The notes beneath the pieces are model-generated. The model saw only the letters and a list, made by a program, of their open reading frames with translations, ran no database searches and was not told the origin of the DNA. The translations under genes were made by a program, and so were the position numbers. From the NCBI GenBank assembly GCA_013911465.1, contig JACETE010000006.1, forward strand, positions 1 to 32,252: 32,252 nucleotides of DNA. The letters run 5' to 3'. Numbering within the stretch: the stretch's first letter is position 1; the number at the start of each line of letters is the position of its first letter. Source of the DNA: Candidatus Poseidoniales archaeon (GTDB lineage Archaea > Thermoplasmatota > Poseidoniia > Poseidoniales > Poseidoniaceae). Of this stretch, positions 17,835 through 26,642 are shown piece after piece.

Positions 17835-17911
17835 TGGCGGCCCCTCCGCGATTCGAACACGGGTCTCAACCTCCGCAGGGTCGAAGGATATCCAAACTAC
17901 CCCAAGGGGCC
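17835..17911 (-). tRNA. tRNA-Arg(GCG), CCA encoded
   Basis: Reverse complement GGCCCCT TG GGGTAGTTTGGATATCC TT CGACC CTGCGGA GGTTG AGAC CCGTG TTCGAAT CGCGG AGGGGCC G CCA; 7-bp acceptor stem, anticodon loop CTGCGGA, canonical T-loop TTCGAAT. Confidence 0.9.
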
Positions 17912-17937
17912 GGGGTAATTGCTCCACCTGACGACTT

Positions 17938-17945
17938 GATATAAG
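17938..17945 (-). promoter_or_regulatory. Candidate TATA box for tRNA-Arg
   Basis: GATATAAG (complement CTTATATC) centred about 30 nt upstream of the tRNA 5' end. Confidence 0.5.
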
Positions 17946-18009
17946 CACAACGGATTGGAATCGGCAGGTTCGTACAAGAGTTCATCATGCTTGTTCTCTT
18001 GGATTAATC

Positions 18010-18426
18010 ATGGCTGTTCAACTTGAAAGGGGAGTGGATTTCCCGATGGTTGACCTAGCAAACATTGCCTATTATCCTCGAATATTTGATCTCGCACATC
18101 GATTCTTTGAAGACTCATGGGTGCCCATTTGCAACATTCGATATGCAGACCTTCTCCTCTTGCGGAAAGTAGGATTCCCCGTCGTTCACGTTGAATCTGA
18201 TTTCCATGCACCGTTGCGCTATGGGGATACGATTACTGCAACGATCTGGATCGACCGTGTAGGAGAATCTTCCTGCACTTGGTGCTATGAATTTCACAAT
18301 CAAATGAGTGAACTTTTGTGGAGCTCAACCCAGGTAACGGTTTGTGTTGACATGAATTCAATGTCTCGAATTTCCATACCGGATGACTTACGCAAGGGGC
18401 TTGAGGCCTGCAGGAGGGATGCTTGA
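18010..18426 (+). CDS. Hotdog-fold acyl-CoA thioesterase (4HBT-like)
   Basis: FPMVDLANIAYYPRIFDLAHRFFEDSW...VGFPVVHVESDFHAPLRYGDTITATIWIDRVGESSCTWCYEFHNQMSELLWSSTQVTVCVD; canonical 4HBT pattern. Confidence 0.88.
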   Translation: MAVQLERGVDFPMVDLANIAYYPRIFDLAHRFFEDSWVPICNIRYADLLLLRKVGFPVVHVESDFHAPLRYGDTITATIWIDRVGESSCTWCYEFHNQMSELLWSSTQVTVCVDMNSMSRISIPDDLRKGLEACRRDA

Positions 18427-19019
18427 TGATGGCGAGTGATGATGCAGATATGTTCGCCATTCGCCCTGACCATAAAGGTCCCAAAACAGTCGCTATTCTC
18501 TTGATTGTTTTTTCCATCTTTCTTGGCTTTGTAGCGAAGGCAGATCTTGATTTAGCCGGGACTGAACAGGTATCGGATGCATACATGGAACAAATTCTTG
18601 AAACTCCGAATCAGCAAGGAGACAATGTTTCCTTTGAAGAGTATCAATCGTATCATCAAGAAGTGAACGACAACAACGGCTACCTTATCCGAGGTGTTTC
18701 ACTAGCCATTGGAAGTGTTGCGGGTATTGTTGGAGGGGCACTGTTGTACAGAATGAAACCCCTTGGAGGTAAACTAGCTTTATCCGGTGCATTGATTTCT
18801 TTCGTCGGGGGTATTGTTGGGAACATGATTTTCTACGACGCAGCCCAGTTGCATCTGCGTGGAACAATTCAAGATAATGCGGAATACTTCGGCTATGCTT
18901 GTGGCATCTGTACCTTTTTTGTAGCCGCTCTTGCTCTTCTTCCTTTGATCAATGCCCGAGCCCGTTTAGCATTTGCAGAAGTTAACAAGGTAGAAGTGAT
19001 TCAAGACGAATCGGAATGA
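18426..19019 (+). CDS. Membrane protein, about 4 TM helices (hypothetical)
   Basis: Start overlaps the thioesterase stop (TGATG); hydrophobic segments VAILLIVFSIFLGFVA, GVSLAIGSVAGIVGGALLY, LALSGALISFVGGIVGNMIFY, YACGICTFFVAALALLPLI. Confidence 0.75.
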   Translation: MMASDDADMFAIRPDHKGPKTVAILLIVFSIFLGFVAKADLDLAGTEQVSDAYMEQILETPNQQGDNVSFEEYQSYHQEVNDNNGYLIRGVSLAIGSVAGIVGGALLYRMKPLGGKLALSGALISFVGGIVGNMIFYDAAQLHLRGTIQDNAEYFGYACGICTFFVAALALLPLINARARLAFAEVNKVEVIQDESE

Positions 19020-19459
19020 TTGCTTGGACGGGGCCATTTTTTCGCCAGTGCTTTCTCAAGGTCTTCATTGAGGATAGCATTCCACCAGTCGCTACCTTGC
19101 CAAATAGCGTACTTGCCACGAATGCCACGCAAGTCGGCTCCCTTCATCTTGCAATTTCTGAAATTTGAAAGATTACATCGAGCTTTACGGAGGTCTGCGC
19201 CCCGGAAATCTGCTCCATCGAATGCGGACTTCATGAGATCCGCCTCAACCATTGAGGCGCGTCTGAAATCACAATCTGAAAAATCTCCTTCCGTTAAATC
19301 AGCCTCATCGAGTATGGCTCTTCGAAAGGTTGAGCCACGATGTCTTCCTTTCCGAAAGATACCTTTTGCATGGTTCTGGTAGGAACAGTCGATGACATCA
19401 GCATTGCTTGCATCAGGGTCATCTCGGGGGTCACCCTCGCCTCCGCCGGACATCACCAT
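19001..19459 (-). CDS. Pentapeptide repeat protein
   Basis: GSTFRRAILDEADLTEGDFSDCDFRRASMVEADLMKSAFDGADFRGADLRKARCNLSNFRNCKMKGADLRGI; A(D/N)LxX repeats. Confidence 0.9.
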   Translation of the reverse strand: MVMSGGGEGDPRDDPDASNADVIDCSYQNHAKGIFRKGRHRGSTFRRAILDEADLTEGDFSDCDFRRASMVEADLMKSAFDGADFRGADLRKARCNLSNFRNCKMKGADLRGIRGKYAIWQGSDWWNAILNEDLEKALAKKWPRPSNHSDSS

Positions 19460-19466
19460 ATGGCAT

Positions 19467-19973
19467 TCAAGTTGTCGATTGTTTATCGAGGTGCGCCCTT
19501 CCAGCGTCCGTTAAGAGAGAAAATCGGTTCTTATCTCCATGCTCAAGCGGGACCATGAGCAAACCGCGCTCCTTGAGACGGTTAAGATAGAGGCTGAGAT
19601 TGCCTGGAGGCTCGATGTCTGCGTCTGAGAACAATTGGTTGACAACACGAGGAGGGCTATCTGTGATGTTTTCAACATCTCGTAAGTAATGGATGGCGGC
19701 GAGTACCTGATCCGGCTTTTTGGTTAAGGTACAGTTTTCAACAAGGGCACGGAAGGCTGAACCTCGTTCTGGCAAACCAACATCTCTCGCAGCATCAATC
19801 GCAGCGTCGATAGCAGCATCTCGTGCATCTCTCAACCGTTCGAGAACGATGGACCATGTATCATCATGACGCATTTGAATCAGACGTGCATCGACTTCGA
19901 CAGTCGCCCCGCTAACATCTATTTCCAAATCACCTGCGGTGATGACAATTCTGGATTGACTTACCATTGTATT
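19467..19973 (-). CDS. Hypothetical protein with probable C-terminal winged-helix region
   Basis: ATG at 19973 (MVSQSRIVITAGDLEIDVSG... or preceding MNT); C-terminal VVNQLFSDADIEPPGNLSLYLNRLKERGLLMVPLEHGDKNRFSLLTDAGRAHL resembles a wHTH. Confidence 0.65.
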   Translation of the reverse strand, partial: NTMVSQSRIVITAGDLEIDVSGATVEVDARLIQMRHDDTWSIVLERLRDARDAAIDAAIDAARDVGLPERGSAFRALVENCTLTKKPDQVLAAIHYLRDVENITDSPPRVVNQLFSDADIEPPGNLSLYLNRLKERGLLMVPLEHGDKNRFSLLTDAGRAHLDKQSTT

Positions 19974-20118
19974 CATTCTTCCGAAAGATGCTCTCATTGA
20001 TAATGTTTGTATAATCGCCAGCCATTGAGAAAATCAGCTTTTGTGACAAAAACCAATTGAATACAAAGAACAGTCATCGATTTGAAGTAGAAGTTTGTTG
20101 TGTCATAGAACTGGTGGC

Positions 20119-23100
20119 ATGATGCAAGAAACACGCATGAACAAAAAAACCCTCATCCTCGTGGTGCTGTTCCTCACACCAGTTCTCTTTGTCCCACAGT
20201 CATTTGCGAGTGGAACAACTGAGGTCAATACCTTTGCAGGAGGCGCTTCTTCCCTTACAGTACTTTCAGATGGGAACAACACGACAACATCGCTTCAATT
20301 GGATTTGGAGAGAAACGTGACCTTCCAAGAAGCATCGTTTGTTGTGGAAAGTCAATCCGCTTCTCCATCTCCCGGAAGTGTATGGATCAACAGCAGTACC
20401 GGCACCACTCTCTGGACATACTCAGGTGTCGGGTATGGGGATTTATCCCATCAAAATGCATTCCAAACCGGGTCAACATATGATACCATCCAACTGAACA
20501 ACAGTTCAGGCATGCCATCTCCGATTTTGCTTCCGAAGAATGCATCCATTCAATCCAGTCATGCTAACATTACTTACTCTCCGCAAATCGATGCACAGTA
20601 CGTACAAGTCGGCGCAGTACGACACATGGAACTCGGAGATTCAAACGGAGATAATCTCACTGACGCCTTCGTATTCTCAACTTCAAATTCAACCACCGGG
20701 GTCAACACTGGTTTTGCCGTCGTTGAGAGCAATCAAACCTCCATGCAATACAATCTCACAAACTGGACGTCAACTTGCATCAATTCTGATCAGATACGAA
20801 TTGCAGACATGAATAACGACTCCTATGATGATGTCGTTACGTTTTCTGCAGGCAGTGAAATGATGTGCATCCACTATTACAATACGACAACAATGGCATA
20901 CGACCCATCATTCTCAGTGAATATTACATCAAGTCCAATTGATGTTCAACTGGCTGATATGAACGAAGACGGGTATCCCGATTTCGTAACGATTCATGGC
21001 TTTTCAGGCCAAGGACTTGTTTCATTAACGCTGTTCAATGGCTCTTCAGATGTAGTTCGGCAAGACGATGACATCCCAATCTTCCGTTGGAACTTTGGCC
21101 AAGGTAGAACAAGTCTACGTACTCTTCAAATCGATGATTTCTTCAACAGAAATCAAAACACGATCATCGTTTCCGATGCTTGGAACGATGCAACAGAGAT
21201 CACCTATGATTCACAGACCAGACAACTCAATGCGAACATTCAGAAATTCAGAAACCTAACTGCACAATCCGTAGCTGGAGACATTGATGGAGACGGAGAC
21301 ATCGACTTTTTGACTCCAAAGCAAATGGGTTCGGTTCTTGTTCTCAACAACCAAACCGAATGGCTTCAAGTTTCGCTCTTTGACGTTCTTGATACAATGA
21401 ATGCAACGATTGCAGATCATGACAACGATGGAAGCGTTTCTTTATTCACACCAGATCCACAGTTCGAAGATGGTAACCCTTCAACGATTGAAGGAAGTAT
21501 TGGCCTCCGTTCGATTTCTACAATTGGATTGGGCTCACCAAGCCTCTCGCCATTGACTCCATATTCAGTCCCGAGAGATATACAGTTTTCAGACATTGAC
21601 CATGATGGATTGTTGGATCAGTTTATTCTTGCCGGTGAGGGTTCACAAGGTGTTTTTATCGGGGCATGGCACAACCTTTCGTTAGACACGGATGTTGATG
21701 GTGATGATGATCTCTGGGCAGAGGGATATTCCAGCACGACAATATCACACCTTGGAATTTTGACAGTGTCGGATTCAAACGATGTCATCAAAGACTCAAT
21801 TGCTCCTTTCTTACCAGCCTACCCAGGAATTTCAGACGGGTATGGGGTTGAGATGGTAACCAACATGATGTCTCTTTCAAGCAACTCAAACGGCACGGTA
21901 AATTTCTCAGACCTTGATATCGCATACGATATCGAATTTTCTGTAAAAAATAGCGCAGGCACAATCGGATCCTTGAGCAACTCCCTCAATCAGCAAATGC
22001 TACCGGGATCCGGTACGTTCACAATCACATTACCAGTTGAAACGACAAAACCTGGTCAGTTTGATGTCACTTCACTGAGTCTGAATTACACTCTCGGCGC
22101 ACCAAACCTTGCTCTTCCACCAACTCCGGTTCTTACAGTCCAATCACTGACGGAATCGGGCGTTATCATCGAATGGCAAGCACTTTCTGAATTTGGTTCA
22201 GATCTCCAAGAGTTCCAAGTCTTCAAAATGAGTTCTACCAGCTCCTATGATTATTCATCGCCGTATGACACCGTTTCGGGGCAGAACTTCTTTTCCGATA
22301 CTGAAGTCGATATTGGATCAACATACGGCTATGTGGTTCGTTCAATGCATTCCTATGGTATTGTGAGCAATCTGTCTCAACCACTCGAAGTAACAATTCC
22401 GTATCCTCCTGCTCCCTCTGCCGTCACAAATGTGCAGATTTTTGATCTGGACATTGAAACCTCTTCAACACCGATGAAGGTCACGTGGGATGCAAGTACA
22501 GATACTTCGATTGACGAGTACAGGGTTTTCGTCAAAGAAGCAGGATACTGGGATACGGAGATCTCAGATTTCTTCGGTAATGGAACAGTAACCTCGGATA
22601 ATAAATACCAAATTCTCCCTTACGACGACATCAATAATTGGTACAGAACATACTCTCCTGTAGCAACAGTTGGCCCGGATGTTACGGAGGTCGATGTGAC
22701 TGAAACGAGTGAATATTACGATATGAATGCAGGAAACTTCCCTGCAACGTCGATTCAAGATACTTCCCAGTACTATGCAGTTGTACTCGCCCTTGACACG
22801 TATGGAAACGCTTCGCTACCGCATCTTGCAGGCCCAACAACGATTTACAACAATTCCTACATCAATTCGCAACTGAGCCTCTCCGTTGAATCAGGACCAG
22901 ACTCAACTCCAGTTCTTGAGTCGACCAGCCCTCTCATGGTGAGTGCTTATGCCTATTATCTCAACGAGACTCAGTCAGAGATTGCTATTGAGAGCGCCCA
23001 ACTTGAAGTGAAAATAACTCATGGTGATGAAAAATTTATTCTCAACGGACAGACCGATGCGAATGGCGTGTGGACTGCCATTGACGTTGACGATCTTCAT

Positions 23101-24459
23101 GATATTCTCATACCACAAACTCTCCTCGACTATTCTGCTCTCAACACCGGTGTGGTTGACATTGAAGTCACAATGGCACCGATTGAACCGAACAACGCTC
23201 AACCGTTCTCGGGGGCCACGGCAACCACTTCGATGGGCACCGGGATTACCGTCGAACTCAGTGGCATTGAAAGCACCGTGGATATGGATGCAAATGATGC
23301 CATTGACATCAACATAACACTGAGTGCCACAGATACAGTAAATCCAGCACATCAGGCTTCACTCGAAGGGGTTACCATTCTTTGGGAGGCGTACGATGCC
23401 ACTTCAGAGAATGCATCACTGACTGGTTCTGAGACCATCTCAAAGGGGAAGGTCCGAATTGTCTCATCCTTTGAGAACATGTCAAGAATTGAATTTACGG
23501 TCGATTCCTCTGGACGCACTCTTTTCGGTACGACAACATTCACAGTTTTGCTCAATGAATACGTCGTACCTGACCAAGGCAATGAGACCAATCAAACCGT
23601 GACAGAGTGGATTCCAACATCCATTGAATCGGTAACAATTGCTTGTGAGAGCGCAACAATACTAACCAATAAACAAGATTCCAATGACCCAATTGAGTGC
23701 CTTTTGGAGAATCCGAATCCATTCTCGGTTGACGTTGTGGTTTCTGTGACGGCCTCGCCGCCGTTGTTCAAGTCTCCAGGAACAGTGACCATTCTTGCAA
23801 ACGGCTCGCAAACGATATCCTTTGTTCCAAAGTATGAAGATCCACTATGGGACAGACAAGATGATGTTGATGAAACCAAAGAGTTCACAATCCAGATCCG
23901 AACAAGTTCACCTGAATACGATATTGCTGGCGAACCACTCACGGTTGATGACGTGGTAACATGGACTGCCTCGCTCCATGTCGAGGAGCCTGCCGCTACG
24001 GATGGAGAAGACAAGAGCTCATCCAATGGAGCACTCTATGGAGGAATAGGAGCGGTCGTCGCCGTTCTTGCCATTCTCGGGTACATCGTTTACAATCGTC
24101 GTGCTGGTGCTGACTTTGACGATGAATCGTTCTACGAAGAGGAAGAATTCATCGAAGAAAAAGAGGTGGAAACCATTGAAATTCCTGAGGGTAAGCCCCT
24201 TGATGAGTTTGAAGATAAAACAATTTCAGAAGAGCCTGAAATCATTGAACGCCCTGGGGATGCGTTGATTTCTGAAGTATCGGAATCAGCCGAAAAACCC
24301 GTTGAAGAGACGGCCGAAGAGGTTGTTGAAGAGGAAGAACAGGACGATGATGACGGCATTTCAACCGATGAATTCGGAACAGAATGGTACGAAGATGAAG
24401 TTGGAACATGGTGGTATCGTGAAGCCGGTGCTGAAGACTGGTCCGAATACTCCGAATGA
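20119..24459 (+). CDS. Very large surface protein: signal peptide, FG-GAP/VCBS-like repeats, FN3 domains, TM anchor, acidic cytoplasmic tail with Trp-rich terminus
   Basis: MNKKTLILVVLFLTPVLFVPQSFASG signal; LGDSNGDNLTDAFVFS, IADMNNDSYDDVVTFS, LADMNEDGYPDFVTIHG, AGDIDGDGDIDFLTPK, FSDIDHDGLLDQFILAG; FN3-like segments; TM ALYGGIGAVVAVLAILGYIVYNRR; tail ...GTEWYEDEVGTWWYREAGAEDWSEYSE. Confidence 0.9.
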   Translation: MMQETRMNKKTLILVVLFLTPVLFVPQSFASGTTEVNTFAGGASSLTVLSDGNNTTTSLQLDLERNVTFQEASFVVESQSASPSPGSVWINSSTGTTLWTYSGVGYGDLSHQNAFQTGSTYDTIQLNNSSGMPSPILLPKNASIQSSHANITYSPQIDAQYVQVGAVRHMELGDSNGDNLTDAFVFSTSNSTTGVNTGFAVVESNQTSMQYNLTNWTSTCINSDQIRIADMNNDSYDDVVTFSAGSEMMCIHYYNTTTMAYDPSFSVNITSSPIDVQLADMNEDGYPDFVTIHGFSGQGLVSLTLFNGSSDVVRQDDDIPIFRWNFGQGRTSLRTLQIDDFFNRNQNTIIVSDAWNDATEITYDSQTRQLNANIQKFRNLTAQSVAGDIDGDGDIDFLTPKQMGSVLVLNNQTEWLQVSLFDVLDTMNATIADHDNDGSVSLFTPDPQFEDGNPSTIEGSIGLRSISTIGLGSPSLSPLTPYSVPRDIQFSDIDHDGLLDQFILAGEGSQGVFIGAWHNLSLDTDVDGDDDLWAEGYSSTTISHLGILTVSDSNDVIKDSIAPFLPAYPGISDGYGVEMVTNMMSLSSNSNGTVNFSDLDIAYDIEFSVKNSAGTIGSLSNSLNQQMLPGSGTFTITLPVETTKPGQFDVTSLSLNYTLGAPNLALPPTPVLTVQSLTESGVIIEWQALSEFGSDLQEFQVFKMSSTSSYDYSSPYDTVSGQNFFSDTEVDIGSTYGYVVRSMHSYGIVSNLSQPLEVTIPYPPAPSAVTNVQIFDLDIETSSTPMKVTWDASTDTSIDEYRVFVKEAGYWDTEISDFFGNGTVTSDNKYQILPYDDINNWYRTYSPVATVGPDVTEVDVTETSEYYDMNAGNFPATSIQDTSQYYAVVLALDTYGNASLPHLAGPTTIYNNSYINSQLSLSVESGPDSTPVLESTSPLMVSAYAYYLNETQSEIAIESAQLEVKITHGDEKFILNGQTDANGVWTAIDVDDLHDILIPQTLLDYSALNTGVVDIEVTMAPIEPNNAQPFSGATATTSMGTGITVELSGIESTVDMDANDAIDINITLSATDTVNPAHQASLEGVTILWEAYDATSENASLTGSETISKGKVRIVSSFENMSRIEFTVDSSGRTLFGTTTFTVLLNEYVVPDQGNETNQTVTEWIPTSIESVTIACESATILTNKQDSNDPIECLLENPNPFSVDVVVSVTASPPLFKSPGTVTILANGSQTISFVPKYEDPLWDRQDDVDETKEFTIQIRTSSPEYDIAGEPLTVDDVVTWTASLHVEEPAATDGEDKSSSNGALYGGIGAVVAVLAILGYIVYNRRAGADFDDESFYEEEEFIEEKEVETIEIPEGKPLDEFEDKTISEEPEIIERPGDALISEVSESAEKPVEETAEEVVEEEEQDDDDGISTDEFGTEWYEDEVGTWWYREAGAEDWSEYSE

Positions 24460-24510
24460 GAGACGAGAGATTTTTCAAACAGCAGTCGACCAGCAAAACG
24501 AGGCGTGAGC

Positions 24511-25266
24511 ATGAAACAGCAATTCGGAACGTATGACCTCGTCCTTCGTTCAGGAGTCGACCCAACCACCGGGGGGGTCGCAATATGCGGTTTTACCACC
24601 GCAGGAATGGTCGGTGTCATTGCAACATCTCACATCATCGAGTCGCTTAACTTGACTCAACTGGGCACTGTTATGGATGAGAATTTCCCTGCAGTTGCTT
24701 TGATTCAAAACGAGGTTCCACGCCACCCTGTCCGCGTGTATCAGGGCGATGGAATCGGTGTGTTCACCGCAGAGATTCAATTCGAAAAGGAGCAAGACAT
24801 TGCTTTTGGTTCAACCGTTCTTGAATGGTATCGAGCCGGAGGGTTTGACCAACTGATCATCATTGATGGAATTCTCAAACCTGAAAAACAAATCCAAGGA
24901 GAGGGATTGTTCGCAGTAGGTGCGAATGAGGCAGCACGTTCTCGATTGAAGTCACTCGACTTACAAACCATCCAAAGAGGAATTGTTTCAGGAATTACAG
25001 GTTTCTTGTTGAGTGAAGGGGACCGTCTTAATCTCGATATTACCGCTTTACTTTCAGAAGCAAGTCCGATGTACCCAGACGTACGAGCTGCTGCTGTAGC
25101 AATCGAGGCAATTACAGAGATGACAGGAAAAGAAATCCCGTTATCGAAGATGCTTGAAAATGCTCGCAGTATCGAGCAATCCGTTCAAGAAATCATTGAA
25201 AGCGCAACCCCATTGTTGCCATCACCAGATGATGATGAGACCATCAACGACCCATCATTTGGTTGA
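24511..25266 (+). CDS. PAC2 family protein (second paralogue)
   Basis: VAICGFTTAGMVGVIATSHIIESLNLTQLGTVMDENFPAVALIQNEVPRHPVRVYQGDGIGVFTAEIQF; similar length and layout to the 8437-9234 protein. ATG 24511 preferred over GTG 24505. Confidence 0.82.
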   Translation: MKQQFGTYDLVLRSGVDPTTGGVAICGFTTAGMVGVIATSHIIESLNLTQLGTVMDENFPAVALIQNEVPRHPVRVYQGDGIGVFTAEIQFEKEQDIAFGSTVLEWYRAGGFDQLIIIDGILKPEKQIQGEGLFAVGANEAARSRLKSLDLQTIQRGIVSGITGFLLSEGDRLNLDITALLSEASPMYPDVRAAAVAIEAITEMTGKEIPLSKMLENARSIEQSVQEIIESATPLLPSPDDDETINDPSFG

Positions 25267-26604
25267 CTCAAATGATCGAAGGGTTTCGAGCACAGTATCG
25301 AATGGTGCATGGGTTGCAATGAATGGGCGAAGGTCCGGCACTCTTGCCGTTTGATGGCCGGCTTCGTTGAGTGCATCAATCAGTCGTTCCATGGTTGGCA
25401 AAGAACCGACATCAGCCAAGCGAGGCAATAGATCGAACGGTAAGAGCAAATGTTCCGAAGACAACAACGGGGCGGCATCTGCGATATGCCGAACAGATCT
25501 TCGAATCTCACGTTCGGCATACACGTGGTCGTCTTCACTCCATTGGAGGCCGTGTTTGACCCCTCTTTCGATATCAGGAACTCTTGCAAGGCATGTTGCT
25601 ACTGCGTGATCTTCAGTCAGGCGAGAACAAATCTCTCCATTCCAGAGCGGACCTATCCACATCGGACCGCTTGCTTTTTCCATTTCTTCTGGGCTAGGGT
25701 GTACAGAAAATTTGTATGGCTTACCTTCGGTTCGAATTCTCCAACCCATCAATTCACGATTTCTATCCGCTCCTTGCTTGCTTTTTCGAACCAAGACAGA
25801 GACACGAACGTGATGTCCATCAAACAATGCAAGAATTGGTTCAATCGCTCGATCAAGTTGGGCCGCTCGCGTTGCAATCGTGCCGAGGAGGACACGAACA
25901 GCATCGTCATGCGCATAGAGGTCAACGATCCCTTTGTGACCATAGCGACGCATTCCTGAAGTTGAGGAGGAACCGGTCAGAGCGGCTGTATCCGTTGCAG
26001 TTACTTCCAGAACACCTACGCGCCCGAGAGCTTGCAGTGCCCCGTCGATGAATGAAATTGGAGAGCCGAAAGGATCGACGTCGATCCATTGAAATGATCC
26101 CTGTATCATAGCCATTCTTGCATCGCAGCGTTGGAACTTTATCCCATTGCGTTCAATGAATTCGGGTTGGAGTTGTTCATCATCGATATCGGTGATACCC
26201 TGGGTGGATTCGTCAGATGTTGTGGAAACTAAGGCCCAGTCTAGGGCTTCACTGTCGAGGTCGTTTGCTGTAATGTGCAGTCTGCATTGATGTTCTGGGC
26301 TGATTTCATTTCTCCATCTTCGAACTCGTATTCCTGTTGCGCACAATGCATCCAATGCCCGGATTGGTCGGTCACCGTTGATCCAACCATGCTCCAGGGC
26401 ATCTTGCAACAACAACACTGAACGTGTACGTGCAGGAGCCATTGCAGGATTCATGAACCCAGTTCCAGATTTTGCAGCAGGTCCACGAGGCATATGGGTT
26501 GGACGTTCTTGACTTTCTTTGAGGTGAACAAATGTTCGACCTTCACACCAGATATGACCAGGCCAGCCATCGGGAGATTCCTCTCCAGAAAACGACTCGG
26601 CCAT
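25255..26604 (-). CDS. trm1: tRNA (guanine26-N2)-dimethyltransferase Trm1
   Basis: FMNPAMAPARTRSVLLLQDALEHGW...RALDALCATGIRVRRWRNE...ITANDLDSEALDWA...FQWIDVDPFGSPISFIDGALQALGRVGVLEVTATDTAALTGS...MRRYGHKGIVDLYAHDDAVRVLLGTIATRAAQLDRAIEPILALFDGHHVRVSVLV. Start at 26604 (ATG) or 26646 (TTG). Confidence 0.94.
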   Translation of the reverse strand: MAESFSGEESPDGWPGHIWCEGRTFVHLKESQERPTHMPRGPAAKSGTGFMNPAMAPARTRSVLLLQDALEHGWINGDRPIRALDALCATGIRVRRWRNEISPEHQCRLHITANDLDSEALDWALVSTTSDESTQGITDIDDEQLQPEFIERNGIKFQRCDARMAMIQGSFQWIDVDPFGSPISFIDGALQALGRVGVLEVTATDTAALTGSSSTSGMRRYGHKGIVDLYAHDDAVRVLLGTIATRAAQLDRAIEPILALFDGHHVRVSVLVRKSKQGADRNRELMGWRIRTEGKPYKFSVHPSPEEMEKASGPMWIGPLWNGEICSRLTEDHAVATCLARVPDIERGVKHGLQWSEDDHVYAEREIRRSVRHIADAAPLLSSEHLLLPFDLLPRLADVGSLPTMERLIDALNEAGHQTARVPDLRPFIATHAPFDTVLETLRSFESTK

Positions 26605-26642
26605 GCTTGGACGAGATGTCACCTCTTCTTGACCGCACCGCT

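Noticed and set aside
17835-17911. Intron in the tRNA-Arg gene
   Set aside because: The 74-nt body folds contiguously with a standard 7-nt anticodon loop; no extra sequence needed.
24132-24620. 162-aa - strand Ser-rich ORF
   Set aside because: Shadow of the acidic Glu-rich tail of the large surface protein.
25450-25959. 169-aa + strand ORF
   Set aside because: Antisense to Trm1; no domain signature.
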